DNA of 64,000 nucleotides from Pycnopodia helianthoides. Its lineage: Eukaryota; Echinodermata; Asteroidea; Forcipulatida; Asteriidae. This document shows, piece by piece, positions 22,901-31,978 of this stretch (positions within the stretch are counted from its first letter, which is position 1; every line of letters starts with the position of its first letter). Both the position numbers and the translations under genes were made by a program. A model generated the notes under the pieces. That model did no database searches. It worked only from the letters and a program-made list of their open reading frames with translations, and was not told where the DNA came from. The stretch is from positions 12,995,703 to 13,059,702 of the forward strand of contig CM063258.1 of NCBI GenBank assembly GCA_032158295.1, given 5' to 3'.

Positions 22901-23004
22901 AAATGATCAGGGCCTGGTAGTGTTTGTGTGGGGTGAAGACAACAACAAGCAGGGCGTTGTGAAGTTACTGAAAGACTGGGTGTACAAGGCATTATACATG
23001 ACAG
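16991..23004 (+). CDS. GPCPD1: Glycerophosphocholine phosphodiesterase GPCPD1/GDE5-like, 3' half (spliced exons)
   Basis: The family hydrolyses cytosolic glycerophosphocholine to glycerol-3-phosphate and choline. Six exons join by GT/AG signals and matching phase: 16,991-17,042; 19,752-19,819; 20,338-20,400; 21,009-21,144; 21,614-21,749; 22,845-23,004. Diagnostic blocks are RPFPELQQVLQSLP, GANIEVKY (the barrel strand with a metal-binding Glu), RRIVFSAFDPEICTM, LRLKQNKYPVNCLNYG, and TCHADDLIRD...GLVVFVWGED near the barrel end. They align in order with vertebrate GPCPD1. The N-terminal CBM20 domain and the HRG catalytic block should lie upstream but are not visible in the window, so the gene is either very long or a partial copy. 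Exon 21,009-21,144 is one base short of the required phase. Identity is secure; functionality is doubtful. Confidence 0.85.
17823..17968. mobile_element. MITE with TTAA target duplication
   Basis: The ends AGGTATACGTTGCCTTGGAT and ATCCAAGGCAACGTGTACCT are inverted repeats, flanked by TTAA on both sides (17,819-17,822 and 17,969-17,972). This is piggyBac-type insertion. At 146 bp it has no coding capacity. Confidence 0.9.
19297..19617 (-). pseudogene. Non-LTR retrotransposon RT fragment
   Basis: On the minus strand, MDISKLLAKNETEIDSLEQT and VRIFSDDIG continue in a second frame with GMQFGLEKCASMTMKRGKRV. This is the region just after the catalytic YADD box of invertebrate non-LTR reverse transcriptases. 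A few inserted bases separate the two frames. It is unrelated to the LINE at 3,365-6,845. Confidence 0.78.
20005..20165 (+). mobile_element. tRNA-derived SINE, family 1 (plus strand)
   Basis: An A-box-like TGGTCCAGCGACTAAGACAG and B box GGTTTGAATCC are followed by a body ending CACCGAGTATACAGTGCTT. The tail matches the minus-strand copy at 15,110-15,285. Confidence 0.75.
20545..20660 (+). mobile_element. tRNA-derived SINE, family 2 (Asn-GTT-like head)
   Basis: The head reads GCTAGATAGCTCAGTTGGTA, then GAGCGCCGGCACGTTAATCT and GGTTCAAGTCC. The acceptor stem pairs (GCTAGA with TCTAGT), the D arm pairs (GCTC/GAGC) and the anticodon loop ACGTTAA would give GTT. The tail 'TTTCTTTGTTCAACCCAAAA' recurs in all family copies. 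It could be a real tRNA gene, but the shared tail and the copy number favour a SINE. Confidence 0.75.
20795..20935 (+). mobile_element. tRNA-derived SINE, family 2, deleted copy
   Basis: Begins with the shared leader GACAAAATAGGGAGACCGCC, then GCTAGACAGCTCAGTATGTA. The T-arm stem 5' strand is deleted (AAGGAGGTTCAAGTC), and the CTTTGCTCAACCCAAAATT tail follows. Confidence 0.75.
21009..21144 (+). CDS. GPCPD1: GPCPD1-like exon with apparent one-base deletion
   Basis: The exon enters in phase 0 (reading EDNAKESEFPPPDRNTIVDT). It must leave in phase 2 to fit the next exon, which starts with the last base of a Met codon. Its length of 136 gives phase 1, so one base is missing or two are extra. The switch lies around the ATGTACTGAGG at 21,078-21,088: before it the enzyme frame is ILNMY and then stops; after it the conserved RRIVFSAFDPEICTM lies in another frame. 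Either an inactivating mutation or an assembly error. Confidence 0.75.
21821..21973 (+). mobile_element. CAGGCCTGGAATT-type MITE (hAT-like), copy 1
   Basis: The ends GGGCCTGGAATTTCATC and TAATTCCAGGCCTG (read with small changes) are inverted. The interior (AAGGCCGTTTTCATTTTGCA and GGCACAAGGCCAAGACTAGG) matches 51,126-51,297 in reverse orientation. The CAG...CTG ends suggest hAT. Confidence 0.75.
22240..22490. mobile_element. Palindromic foldback MITE
   Basis: TTTGAATTCCTCAGACTAAA plus CTATGTCACATGG on the left mirrors CCATGTGACATAG plus TTTAGTCTGAGGAATTCAAA on the right, with about 130 bases between. No coding sequence. Confidence 0.75.
22500..22840 (+). mobile_element. Diverged copy of the AGACACTGGACACTA MITE family
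   Basis: TCAAAGACCAGTATTCGCAC, GAAAATTTAAGCTCAATTGG and TCATTGGAGTTACAAGAAAA align with the better-preserved copy at 29,533-29,905. The ends are degraded. Confidence 0.6.
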
Positions 23005-23011
23005 GTATGTA

Positions 23012-25990
23012 GTCTTGTATTTGAGTCCTCAATGTCTAGTCCAAGTCTAAGATGAGTCTAGAGTCATTTGGGTCATGGGTCACAAAGGTACAGTCTGAGT
23101 CCCATTCCAAGTCCTCATTGTGGAGTCTGATCATGTGAGTCAAGCTTGAGTCAAGTCATGAGTCACAAAGGTACAGTCTGAGTCTCAGTCCAAGTCCTCA
23201 TTGAGGAGTCTGATTCATGTGAGTCAAGCTTGAGTCCAAGTCATGAGTCACAAAGGAACAGTCTGAGTCCCATCCAAGTCCTCATTGTGGAGTCTGATTC
23301 ATGTGAGTCAAGCTTGAGTCCAAGTCATGAGTCACAAAGGTACAGTCTGAGTCCCATTCCAAGTCCTCATTGTGGAGTCTGATTCATGTGAGTCAAGCTT
23401 GAGTCCAAGTCATGAGTCACAAAGGTACAGTCTGAGTCCCGCTCCAAGTCCTCATTGTGGAGTCTGATTCATGTGAGTCAAGCTTGAGTCCAAGTCATGA
23501 GTCACAAAGGTACAGTCTGAGTCCCATTCCAAGTCCTCATTGTGGAGTCTGATTCATGTGAGTCAAGCTTGAGTCCAAGTCATGACTCACAAAGGTACAG
23601 TCTGAGTCCCGCTCCAAGTCCTCATTGTGGAGTCTGATTCATGTGAGTCAAGCTTGAGTCAGAGTCAAGAGTCACAAAGGTACAGTCTGAGTCTCAGTCC
23701 AAGTCCTCATTGTGGAGTCTGATTCATGTGAGTCAAGCTTGAGTCCAAGTCATGAGTCACAAAGGTACAGTCTGAGTCCCGCTCCAAGTCCTCATTGTGG
23801 AGTCTGATTCATGTGAGTCAAGCTTGAGTCCAAGTCATGAGTCACAAAGGTACAGTCTGAGTCCCGCTCCAAGTCCTCATTGTGGAGTCTGATTCATGTG
23901 AGTCAAGCTTGAGTCCAAGTCATGAGTCACAAAGGTACAGTCTGAGTCCCATTCCAAGTCCTCATTGTGGAGTCTGATTCATGTGAGTCAAGCTTGAGTC
24001 CAAGTCATGAGTCACAAAGGTACAGTCTGAGTCCCGCTCCAAGTCCTCATTGTGGAGTCTGATTCATGTGAGTCAAGCTTGAGTCCAAGTCATGAGTCAC
24101 AAAGGTACAGTCTGAGTCCCATTCAAAGTCCTCATTGTGGAGTCTGATTCATGTGAGTCAAGCTTGAGTCCAAGTCATGAGTCACAAAGGTACAGTCTGA
24201 GTCCCGCTCCAAGTCCTCATTGTGGAGTCTGATTCATGTGAGTCAAGCTTGAGTCCAAGTCATGAGTCACAAAGGTACAGTCTGAGTCCCGCTCCAAGTC
24301 CTCATTGTGGAGTCTGATTCATGTGAGTCAAGCTTGAGTCCAAGTCATGAGTCACAAAGGTACAGTCTGAGTCCTGCTCCAAGTCCTCATTGTGGAGTCT
24401 GATTCATGTGAGTCAAGCTTGAGTCCAAGTCATGAGTCACAAAGGTACAGTCTGAGTCCCGCTCCAAGTCCTCATTGTGGAGTCTGATTCATGTGAGTCA
24501 AGCTTGAGTCCAAGTCATGAGTCACAAAGGTACAGTCTGAGTCCCATTCAAAGTCCTCATTGTGGAGTCTGATTCATGTGAGTCAAGCTTGAGTCCAAGT
24601 CATGAGTCACAAAGGTACAGTCTGAGTCCCGCTCCAAGTCCTCATTGTGGAGTCTGATTCATGTGAGTCAAGCTTGAGTCCAAGTCATGAGTCACAAAGG
24701 TACAGTCTGAGTCCCGCTCCAAGTCCTCATTGTGGAGTCTGATTCATGTGAGTCAAGCTTGAGTCCAAGTCATGAGTCACAAAGGTACAGTCTGAGTCCT
24801 GCTCCAAGTCCTCATTGTGGAGTCTGATTCATGTGAGTCAAGCTTGAGTCCAAGTCATGAGTCACAAAGGTACACTCTGAGTCCCGCTCCAAGTCCTCAT
24901 TGTGGAGTCTGATTCATGTGAGTCAAGCTTGAGTCCAAGTCATGAGTCACAAAGGTACAGTCTGAGTCCCGCTCCAAGTCCTCATTGTGGAGTCTGATTC
25001 ATGTGAGTCAAGCTTGAGTCCAAGTCATGGGTCACAAAGGTACAGTCTGAGTCCCGCTCCAAGTCCTCATTGTGGAGTCTGATTCATGTGAGTCAAGCTT
25101 GAGTCCAAGTCATGAGTCACAAAGGTACAGTCTGAGTCCCGCTCCAAGTCCTCATTGTGGAGTCTGATTCATGTGAGTCAAGCTTGAGTCCAAGTCACGA
25201 GTCACAAAGGTACAGTCTGAGTCCCATTCCAAGTCCTCATTGTGGAGTCTGATTCATGTGAGTCAAGCTTGAGTCCAAGTCATGAGTCACAAAGGTACAG
25301 TCTGAGTCCCGCTCCAAGTCCTCATTGTGGAGTCTGATTCATGTGAGTCAAGCTTGAGTCAGAGTAAAGAGTCACAAAGGAACAGTCTGAGTCCCAATCC
25401 AAGTGCTCATTGAGGAGTCTGATTCATGTGAGTCGAGCTTGAGTCCAAGTCATGAGTCACAAAGGTACAGTCTGAGTCCCGCTCCAAGTCCTCATTGTGG
25501 AGTCTGATTCATGTGAGTCAAGCTTGAGTCCAAGTCATGAGTCACAAAGGTACAGTCTGAGTCCCGCTCCAAGTCCTCATTGTGGAGTCTGATTCATGTG
25601 AGTCAAGCTTGAGTCCAAGTCATGAGTCACAAAGGTACAGTCTGAGTCCCGCTCCAAGTCCTCATTGTGGAGTCTGATTCATGTGAGTCAAGCTTGAGTC
25701 CAAGTCATGGGTCACAAAGGTACAGTCTGAGTCCCGCTCCAAGTCCTCATTGTGGAGTCTGATTCATGTGAGTCAAGCTTGAGTCCAAGTCATGAGTCAC
25801 AAAGGTACAGTCTGAGTCCCGCTCCAAGTCCTCATTGTGGAGTCTGATTCATGTGAGTCAAGCTTGAGTCCAAGTCATGAGTCACAAAGGTACAGTCTGA
25901 GTCCCATTCCAAGTCCTCACTGTGGAGTCTGAGTCGTGAGACACAAAGGTACAGTCTGAGTCCTCATTGTGGAGTGTGAGTCATGTGAGT
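23012..25990 (+). repeat. 85-bp satellite (~34 units) rich in TGAGTCA, intronic
   Basis: The unit runs from TGTGGAGTCT to CAAGTCCTCAT and repeats exactly every 85 bases (for example 23,881, 23,966, 24,051). Variants alternate between CCGCTCC and CCATTCC forms in blocks, which indicates higher-order duplication. Each unit contains GTGAGTCAAG and ATGAGTCACA, two TGAGTCA heptamers (AP-1/bZIP consensus), and several further GAGTC words, so the unit itself looks built from a shorter GAGTC-type ancestor. It lies in the last visible intron of the GPCPD1-like gene. The first 70 bases and last 90 are degenerate edges. Confidence 0.97.
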
Positions 25991-26427
25991 TTAAAAATGT
26001 TTTTAAATCAATAACCAAAACCTGACAGATATACACCAAGGTTTAAAATTAAAAATAGAAAGAAGTTTGTGCTTTACTTATCAATTTTTACCAAGTTAAA
26101 ACAAAATTAAACAGGGATGGGAATGTAAGAACCATATGTGTTTAAAAACCCATAAGGTAACACTAAGTCATGGCACATGTTATTTGTTTCACTGTTTCTC
26201 TTAAGTGCAATGCCCTGGGGGAGTCAAAGTCTTTGATACTGGTCCCAGAGTTGTATATGTGTATTTTGAGGGGCTGAAACAATTTTCACTCGTACACTTT
26301 GTGCACAAAATTGTACAGACGTACAGACCTACCTAGATCTAACTCTCTGATAAGTGGAGCCATCTGTTCTTTGTAGCATTCTACTAGATGTCTTGTTGAC
26401 AGCCATTGGTTTGTGATTTTCACTTAA

Positions 26428-26804
26428 AGGAACATTACAGAATTGGTTTTTGCGCTCAAAACAGTTGCCGGCAGTGTAAGTACTTTATGTAATCCACCAT
26501 ATACATAAACTGACAAACCTGAAGAAGTTTGAGATCGATCGGCCATCTGGGTCACGAGAAAATAGTGAAAAACCGATTACACATTTGCACGGAAATCATA
26601 TAGATTCAACAAATGAATAAAACGCTCACTGAGCGATAAACTCCAATCGGAAAATTAGTTTATAAATTTCTCATCAAATATGGCATTTCAGACAGAAATA
26701 TTTCAAGGGATGTTTTCTACTATCATCATCATTAGACCGTGTAAGTTTTATGTAAATCTGTGATCAAAAAGTATATTTGTTCTTACCAATTCTGTAATGT
26801 TCCT
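26428..26804. mobile_element. AGGAACATTACAG MITE, copy 1
   Basis: The ends AGGAACATTACAGAATTGGT and ACCAATTCTGTAATGTTCCT are perfect inverted repeats. TTAA flanks both sides (26,424-26,427 and 26,805-26,808). It is 377 bp with no ORF. It sits just before the candidate terminal exon of the enzyme. Confidence 0.93.
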
Positions 26805-26825
26805 TTAAATACTTTTCAATTTCAG

Positions 26826-26904
26826 GGTAAGCTTGAATCCTGAAAATAGCCCAAACATCTACCTCCAAGAAAAGGGTGCTCTGAGAAACTTAAATGTGAC
26901 ATAA
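26826..26904 (+). CDS. GPCPD1: Candidate terminal coding exon of the GPCPD1-like gene
   Basis: After a TTTCAG at 26,820-26,825 the frame from 26,827 reads SLNPENSPNIYLQEKGALRN to a stop at 26,904. This resembles the MPEQPNIF...LE region that follows the barrel in vertebrate GPCPD1. The previous exon ends in phase 1, which would give an immediate stop here, so either a very small exon in the intervening intron is missed or the frame is broken. Confidence 0.45.
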
Positions 26905-27233
26905 ACGACTAAGAAACTGAGCAACATAAAACCTCAGAGAGAATTGCTTCAGCAAGACAGCAACTAGTAGAGTATCATCAAGATGAAGTCAGCACTTGAA
27001 AGGGGTATGAGATGGGGGCGGGGACTATGGGTGAGGGGGGTCATTTAAAAATGAATCCCACATCCAAAATTTTCTATTGGAAGAATGTCTTCCAAAACTC
27101 ACACGTAAATTTTTTAAATATATTTTTTTGAGGGTGCCAGCCAGAAGCCATATAACCGTTAACTGCTGTGTATATAGCCAGGGATCACCCAAGTTTACAA
27201 TACAACCTTGGAAGCGGCAGCAGAGGGATCACC
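26905..27233 (+). other. Likely 3' untranslated/downstream region of the GPCPD1-like gene
   Basis: Noncoding, with G-rich runs (GGGGGCGGGGACT, GGGTGAGGGGGGTC) near 27,015-27,050. No clear AATAAA was assigned. Confidence 0.35.
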
Positions 27234-27237
27234 TTAA

Positions 27238-27613
27238 AGGAACATTACAGAATTGGTTTTTGCTAACAAAACAGTTGCTGGCAGTGTAAGCACTTTATGT
27301 AATCCACCATATACATAAACTGACAAACCTGTAGAAGTTTGAGATCGATCGGCCATCTGGGTCACGAGAAAATAGTGAAAAACCGATTACACATTTGCAT
27401 GAAATCATATAGGTTCAACAAACGAATAAAACGCTCACTGAGCGATAAACTCCAATCAGAAAATAAGTTTATTCATTTCTCATCAAATATGGCATTTCAG
27501 ACTGAAATATTTCAAGGGATGTTTTCTACTATCATCATCATTAGACCGTGTAAGTTTTATGTAAATCTGTGATCAAAAGTATATTTTACAATTACCAATT
27601 CTGTAATGTTCCT
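27238..27613. mobile_element. AGGAACATTACAG MITE, copy 2
   Basis: Same family and ends as 26,428-26,804, again with TTAA on both sides (27,234-27,237 and 27,614-27,617). The interior differs by scattered substitutions. Confidence 0.93.
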
Positions 27614-27684
27614 TTAAGGGGATGCAAATTTATATTTCAAATATCAAGTAATAAACCACAAGAGAAACTGACGTTAATTTTTAA

Positions 27685-27900
27685 AATAATTTTGGGTTGA
27701 ACAAAGAAAAATTACTGGAGCAGGACTTGAACCTGCGACATCTGGATTAACATGACGGCCCTTTACCAACTGAGCTATTTAGCCCTACATTTACAAAATA
27801 CAGAGAACGCCATCATAGGCCTAGCAAACACAGTTGGTAGAGTACCTGCACGCTAATCCGGAAGTCACATGTTCAAGTTCAAATATTCTTTAAAAAATAA
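27685..27900. mobile_element. Head-to-head pair of family 2 SINEs, pair 1
   Basis: A minus-strand copy (27,690-27,790) shows the reverse complement of GGTTCAAGTCC, and AACTGAGCTATTTAGCC. It is followed by a more diverged plus-strand head (27,826-27,885) with CAGTTGGTAGAGTACCTGCA and GTTCAAGTTC. The shared spacer resembles the GACAAAATAGGGAGACC leader. Confidence 0.75.
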
Positions 27901-28124
27901 AAATTTGTTACATTCAATTCTTAATGGTTTGATTGAAAGTATCTTTTTATAAAGACTAATATGTACAAAATTAGCAATGTAAATGCACAAAAATAGCAAT
28001 TTAAAGGTAATTTAGATCAATGTTTGAATACTCTATAAAGATGTGTATAAAATATGTTCTATTCTATTCTAAATGTTTAGTTACTACTAGTATTAAGCCA
28101 AAGAAGCTTCAGGTAAAACCCAAG

Positions 28125-28345
28125 TAATTTTTGGTTGAACAAAGACAAATTTACTGGAGCAGGACTTGAACCTGTGACTTCTGGATTAACGTGCCGGCGC
28201 TCTACCAACTGAGCTATCTAGCCTTACATTGACAAAATAGGGAGACCACCATTATAGGCCTAGATAACCCAGCCTTGGTAGAGTACCTGCACGTTAATCC
28301 GGAAATCACATGTTCAAGTTCTGATCTTGTCAAATTTTCTTTAAA
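28125..28345. mobile_element. Head-to-head pair of family 2 SINEs, pair 2
   Basis: The organisation is the same: minus-strand head at 28,140-28,225 (GAACCTGTGACTTCTGGATT), spacer GACAAAATAGGGAGACCACC, then a plus-strand head at 28,258-28,325. The repetition of the whole arrangement in two places suggests the pair moved or duplicated as a unit. Confidence 0.78.
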
Positions 28346-28598
28346 AAATTAAATTTTGTTACATTCAATCCTCAATAATTTGATTGAAATAAAAATTTTA
28401 TAAAAACATGTACAAAACTAGCAATGAAAACACACAGAAAATAGTAATTTAAATCAATGTTTGAGTTCTTTATAAAGATGTGTATAAAAATGTATTTTAT
28501 TTTAAAATGTTTTGTTACTAATGGTATTTAGCCATTGAAGGTAGGGTACAGCATCAGTAAAACTGCCTGCTGTGGTTTTCTTACTCCTATTTATTTAG

Positions 28599-28979
28599 AG
28601 GAACATTACAGAATCAGTTTTTGCTAACAAAACAGTTGCTGGCAGTGTAAGCACTTTATGTAATTCACCATACACATAAACTGACAAACCTGAAGAAGTT
28701 TGAGATCGATTGGCCATCTGGGTCACGAGAAAATAGTGAAAACCCGATTACACATTTGCATGAAATCATATAGATTCAACAAATGAATAAAACGCTCACT
28801 GAGCATAAACTCCAATCAGAAAATAGTTTATTATTTCTCATCAAATATGGCATTTCAGACAGAATTATTTCAAGGGATGTTTTCTACTATCATCATCATT
28901 AGACCATGTAAGTTTTATGTAAATCTGTGATCAAAAGTATATTTTACAAGTTTTTTCTTACCAATTCTGTAATGTTCCT
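28599..28979. mobile_element. AGGAACATTACAG MITE, copy 3
   Basis: Same family; left flank TTAG (mutated), right flank TTAA. With the two others it makes three copies in 2.6 kb, all in the same orientation. Confidence 0.9.
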
Positions 28980-29279
28980 TTAAAAGAAGGTTCAGGTTGG
29001 ATAAGCTCAGGACTATAAAATAAAGGTCGTTGATGCATTTTGTACAGATTTCAGGAATTTTGCTTTGCATATTTTGGAGCTCCTGATAAATGGAGTTTGT
29101 TGATCAAGAGCGGGCGTGCTTTGACAAGAAGAACATTCATCTTCCAAGAAAAACATCATTTGGATTTTGTGTTACTGTAGGTCATACGCCATTCAATAAT
29201 CAAACCATAACAAAGCCTATGTTATAAACCGTGCATTACGGTCTGTTCACCGTGCATTTTTATCCCTTCCTTTTTTGTT

Positions 29280-29450
29280 AATGCATGCTAGACAACACCA
29301 TGTGTTAAACACAGCAGTACTAAGCCGCCTTATAGTGAATGCCATAATGATCATATTCTCCTGAAGAAGAGCAGAGTGTACTGCTCGAAACGTCGAGTTC
29401 AAACCGGCTCTTTTCAGAGTCAACACTCCCACAAAAGAGTTCTATTACAT
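29280..29450 (+). mobile_element. Penelope-like element terminal remnant with hammerhead-like motif
   Basis: CTGAAGA (29,361-29,367) is followed by a perfect 6-bp stem GAGCAG/CTGCTC with a 6-base loop, then GAAAC and GTCGAG. This resembles the hammerhead core and GTCGAAACGTC signature known from Penelope-like element termini. One extra A between core and stem, and no verified stems I and III, make the ribozyme call tentative. Confidence 0.45.
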
Positions 29451-29532
29451 GGTTGTACCCGCAAGTTTACTATTTATTTATTTATAGTTACCTCTTATCT
29501 CCACACCATTCAAAGCTTCAGACACCGCTTAA

Positions 29533-29905
29533 AGACACTGGACACTAGTATTGGTAATTGTCAAAGACCAGTCTTCTCACTTGGTGTATCTCAACATATG
29601 GATAAAATAACAAACCTGTAAAAACTTGAGCTCAATTGGTCGTCGAAGTTGCGAGATAACTATGAAAGAAAAAACACCGTTGTCACACGAAGTTGGTTGC
29701 TTTCAAATGGTTGATTTCGAGACCTCAAAATCTATTTCTGAGGCCTCGAAATCAAATTCGTGAAAAATTCTCGAAAGCTATGTCGCTTCAGAGGGAGCCG
29801 TTTCTCACAAGGTTTTATACTGTCAACCTCTCCCCATTACTAATTACCAAGTAAGGTTTTATGCTAATAATTATTCTGAGTAATTACCAATAGTGTCCAC
29901 TGCCT
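29533..29905. mobile_element. AGACACTGGACACTA MITE with TTAA target duplication
   Basis: The left end AGACACTGGACACTAGTATT and right end ACCAATAGTGTCCACTGCCT are inverted, with TTAA at 29,529-29,532 and 29,906-29,909. The interior contains a second palindrome (GATTTCGAGACCTCAAAATC with AGGCCTCGAAATC). It is 373 bp. Confidence 0.92.
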
Positions 29906-29909
29906 TTAA

Positions 29910-31573
29910 TGATCATGATGATTTTGTTTATTTTTTAAAGTTTTATCCTCCAATCAAATGACAACTAACTTTGACGTTACATAAAACAAACAATGAATTC
30001 TTTTCATTTGTGCAATGGTGAGAACTTCATTGTTTGAAAGATGGAGTGCTTTATTCGACTTGGCTTCACCAGAACATTCCTTGCATAATTAGTTCAACTC
30101 ATGAAAATATGCTTACCATTGCACTCATAAACAGTCATTATTTGTAATATGATTAATTTTCTATAAGCATTGTTTGCTAATTTTTTCATGACGTGGTACT
30201 GAATGAAATTGAATTGAATAAACTTGAATTTGAACAGAAAAACAGGTGATTCAAGTTTTATGTCGGACAGTGTAGGGCATTCCTTGTGATTTTAAACTTT
30301 ATTTAGCCCCTTGGTTAAATTGCATAATATATGCAAGGCTACCTTCTGTGATTTCAAACTATTTTGAGTCCTAGATTACATAAAATTACAAGTCTTATCC
30401 CTTTTGATGTTTTATCATTTTGAGCCTTTTGGTTAATTTCATTAATTGCAAGCTTTGATTTACATTATTGGGGCCTAATGCATATATTTGAAAGGCTTTC
30501 TCATTTTGAGCCCCTTTGTTTCATTGTTTTGTGTTACGTAATTGTGACGTGACGTGTTACGTGAAAATGTGGAGAAAATAAGCAACCTGATAGTACATAC
30601 TCACTATTTCCTGGTGTTTTTTAATCTCAATTGCATAATTTTGAAAGGCCGCTAGGCCCCTATCTCGAATCGGGGTTTGTCATCAAAGGTAGTGAGCCCT
30701 CAAATTGTACGGTCGCTTCTGGCGCGATTTACCCATTTCTCTCCGTGTCGATTTACCTATTATTGTTGGAAGTCTCTTAAAAAGCATCTATAGCAACTGG
30801 TTTGACCTTTCTAACATACCTCCATGACTTATATCGAGGGAGAAATATTGAAGGTAAGATAGACAGTGTAATTTGCCGGACAATAGGCTCTTCTCTCTCG
30901 ACAGTCTTATTATGCCGCATTGTTCTCTAAGAGTTCGAGTGCGGCCGAAGGAGTCACAGACGGCGCCAACAAAAGGACTGTGAAACTATCAATTAATAAA
31001 AGCTGAGCCTTATTAGAGGTCTTTAACAAAGCAAACAGGAAGAGTCCTACATGTTAGGTGTCTTCTGGACACCCTGTTTTCTATGGATTTGGGACACCCT
31101 GTTTTTATGTCATTTACATGTTAATGTATTGTAAGTGAACAGTTTGAACAGTCCACCCAGTTTTTTAATTTCCAGCAAATTTTGACACCTTTTACTAAAT
31201 TCTGGCTAAAACCTTGTACATGTATATGGCTATACAAGTATAAACTATGGCCGGAATAGTATTATAATAGCACTTACACACCGAGGGTGTCTCAAAGCGC
31301 TTATTTTTATGAGTGGGTTGAATATTTGAAGTGTTTAGTGGTATTACAGAAATAATAACGGTGATCCAGACATTCACCCGCCCCTCGCAAAACAAAAGTT
31401 GTAAAAAATGAATTGCCCTCTTCATAAAACTCGTCGCTACCTCCATGCCCTCAGCAAGCTACTTCACTAGCGCCCACTGTTTAAAACATTACAATTTCGC
31501 TGCCCCTCACATAGAAGGAAAAAAGGATATGACAACCAGCCAAACCAGAATCGCCTGAACCTGAGGTAGTTTT
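29910..31573. other. Intergenic region with degenerate short repeats
   Basis: No gene recognised. Between about 30,290 and 30,530 a loose repeat (CATTTTGAGCCCCTTGGTTA and variants, with GCAAGGCT) recurs four or so times. GACACCCTGTTTT occurs twice near 31,067-31,102. Confidence 0.45.
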
Positions 31574-31978
31574 GGTGCCCCTACCCAGAGCACCCCCCAC
31601 CCAGAGCATCCCCTCTACCCAGAGCGCATCCCCTACCCAGAGCATTCCCCTACCCAGAGCATCCCCTACCCAGAGCACCCCCCTACCCAGAGCATCCCCT
31701 CTACCCAGAGCGCATCCCCTACCCAGACCACCCCCCTACCCAGAGCATCCCCTCTACCCAGAGCGCATCCCCCTACCCAGAGCATCCCCCTACCCAGAGC
31801 ATCCCCTACCCAGAGCAACCCCCTTTACCCAGAACATCCCCCTATCCAGAGCATCCCCTACCCAGAGCATCCCCTACCCAGAGCATCCCCTCTACCAAGA
31901 GCATCCCCCTACCCAGAGCATCCCCCTACCCAGAGCATCCCCCTACCCAGAGCATCCCCCTACCCAGATCACCCCCTT
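31574..31978 (+). repeat. CCCCTACCCAGAGCAT minisatellite
   Basis: About 25 copies of a 15-17 base unit with CCC(C)TACCCAGAGCAT as consensus and occasional CT insertions or TTTACC variants. It stays open in the plus frame (PLPRASPTQSIP-type repeat peptide), but this is a by-product of the unit sequence. The strand bias (C-rich plus, GGGTAGGGG minus) could permit G-quadruplex-like folding of the minus strand. Confidence 0.95.

Noticed and set aside
23012..25990. Repeat protein or centromeric satellite
   Set aside because: All frames contain frequent stops, and the array is only 3 kb and lies between coding exons.
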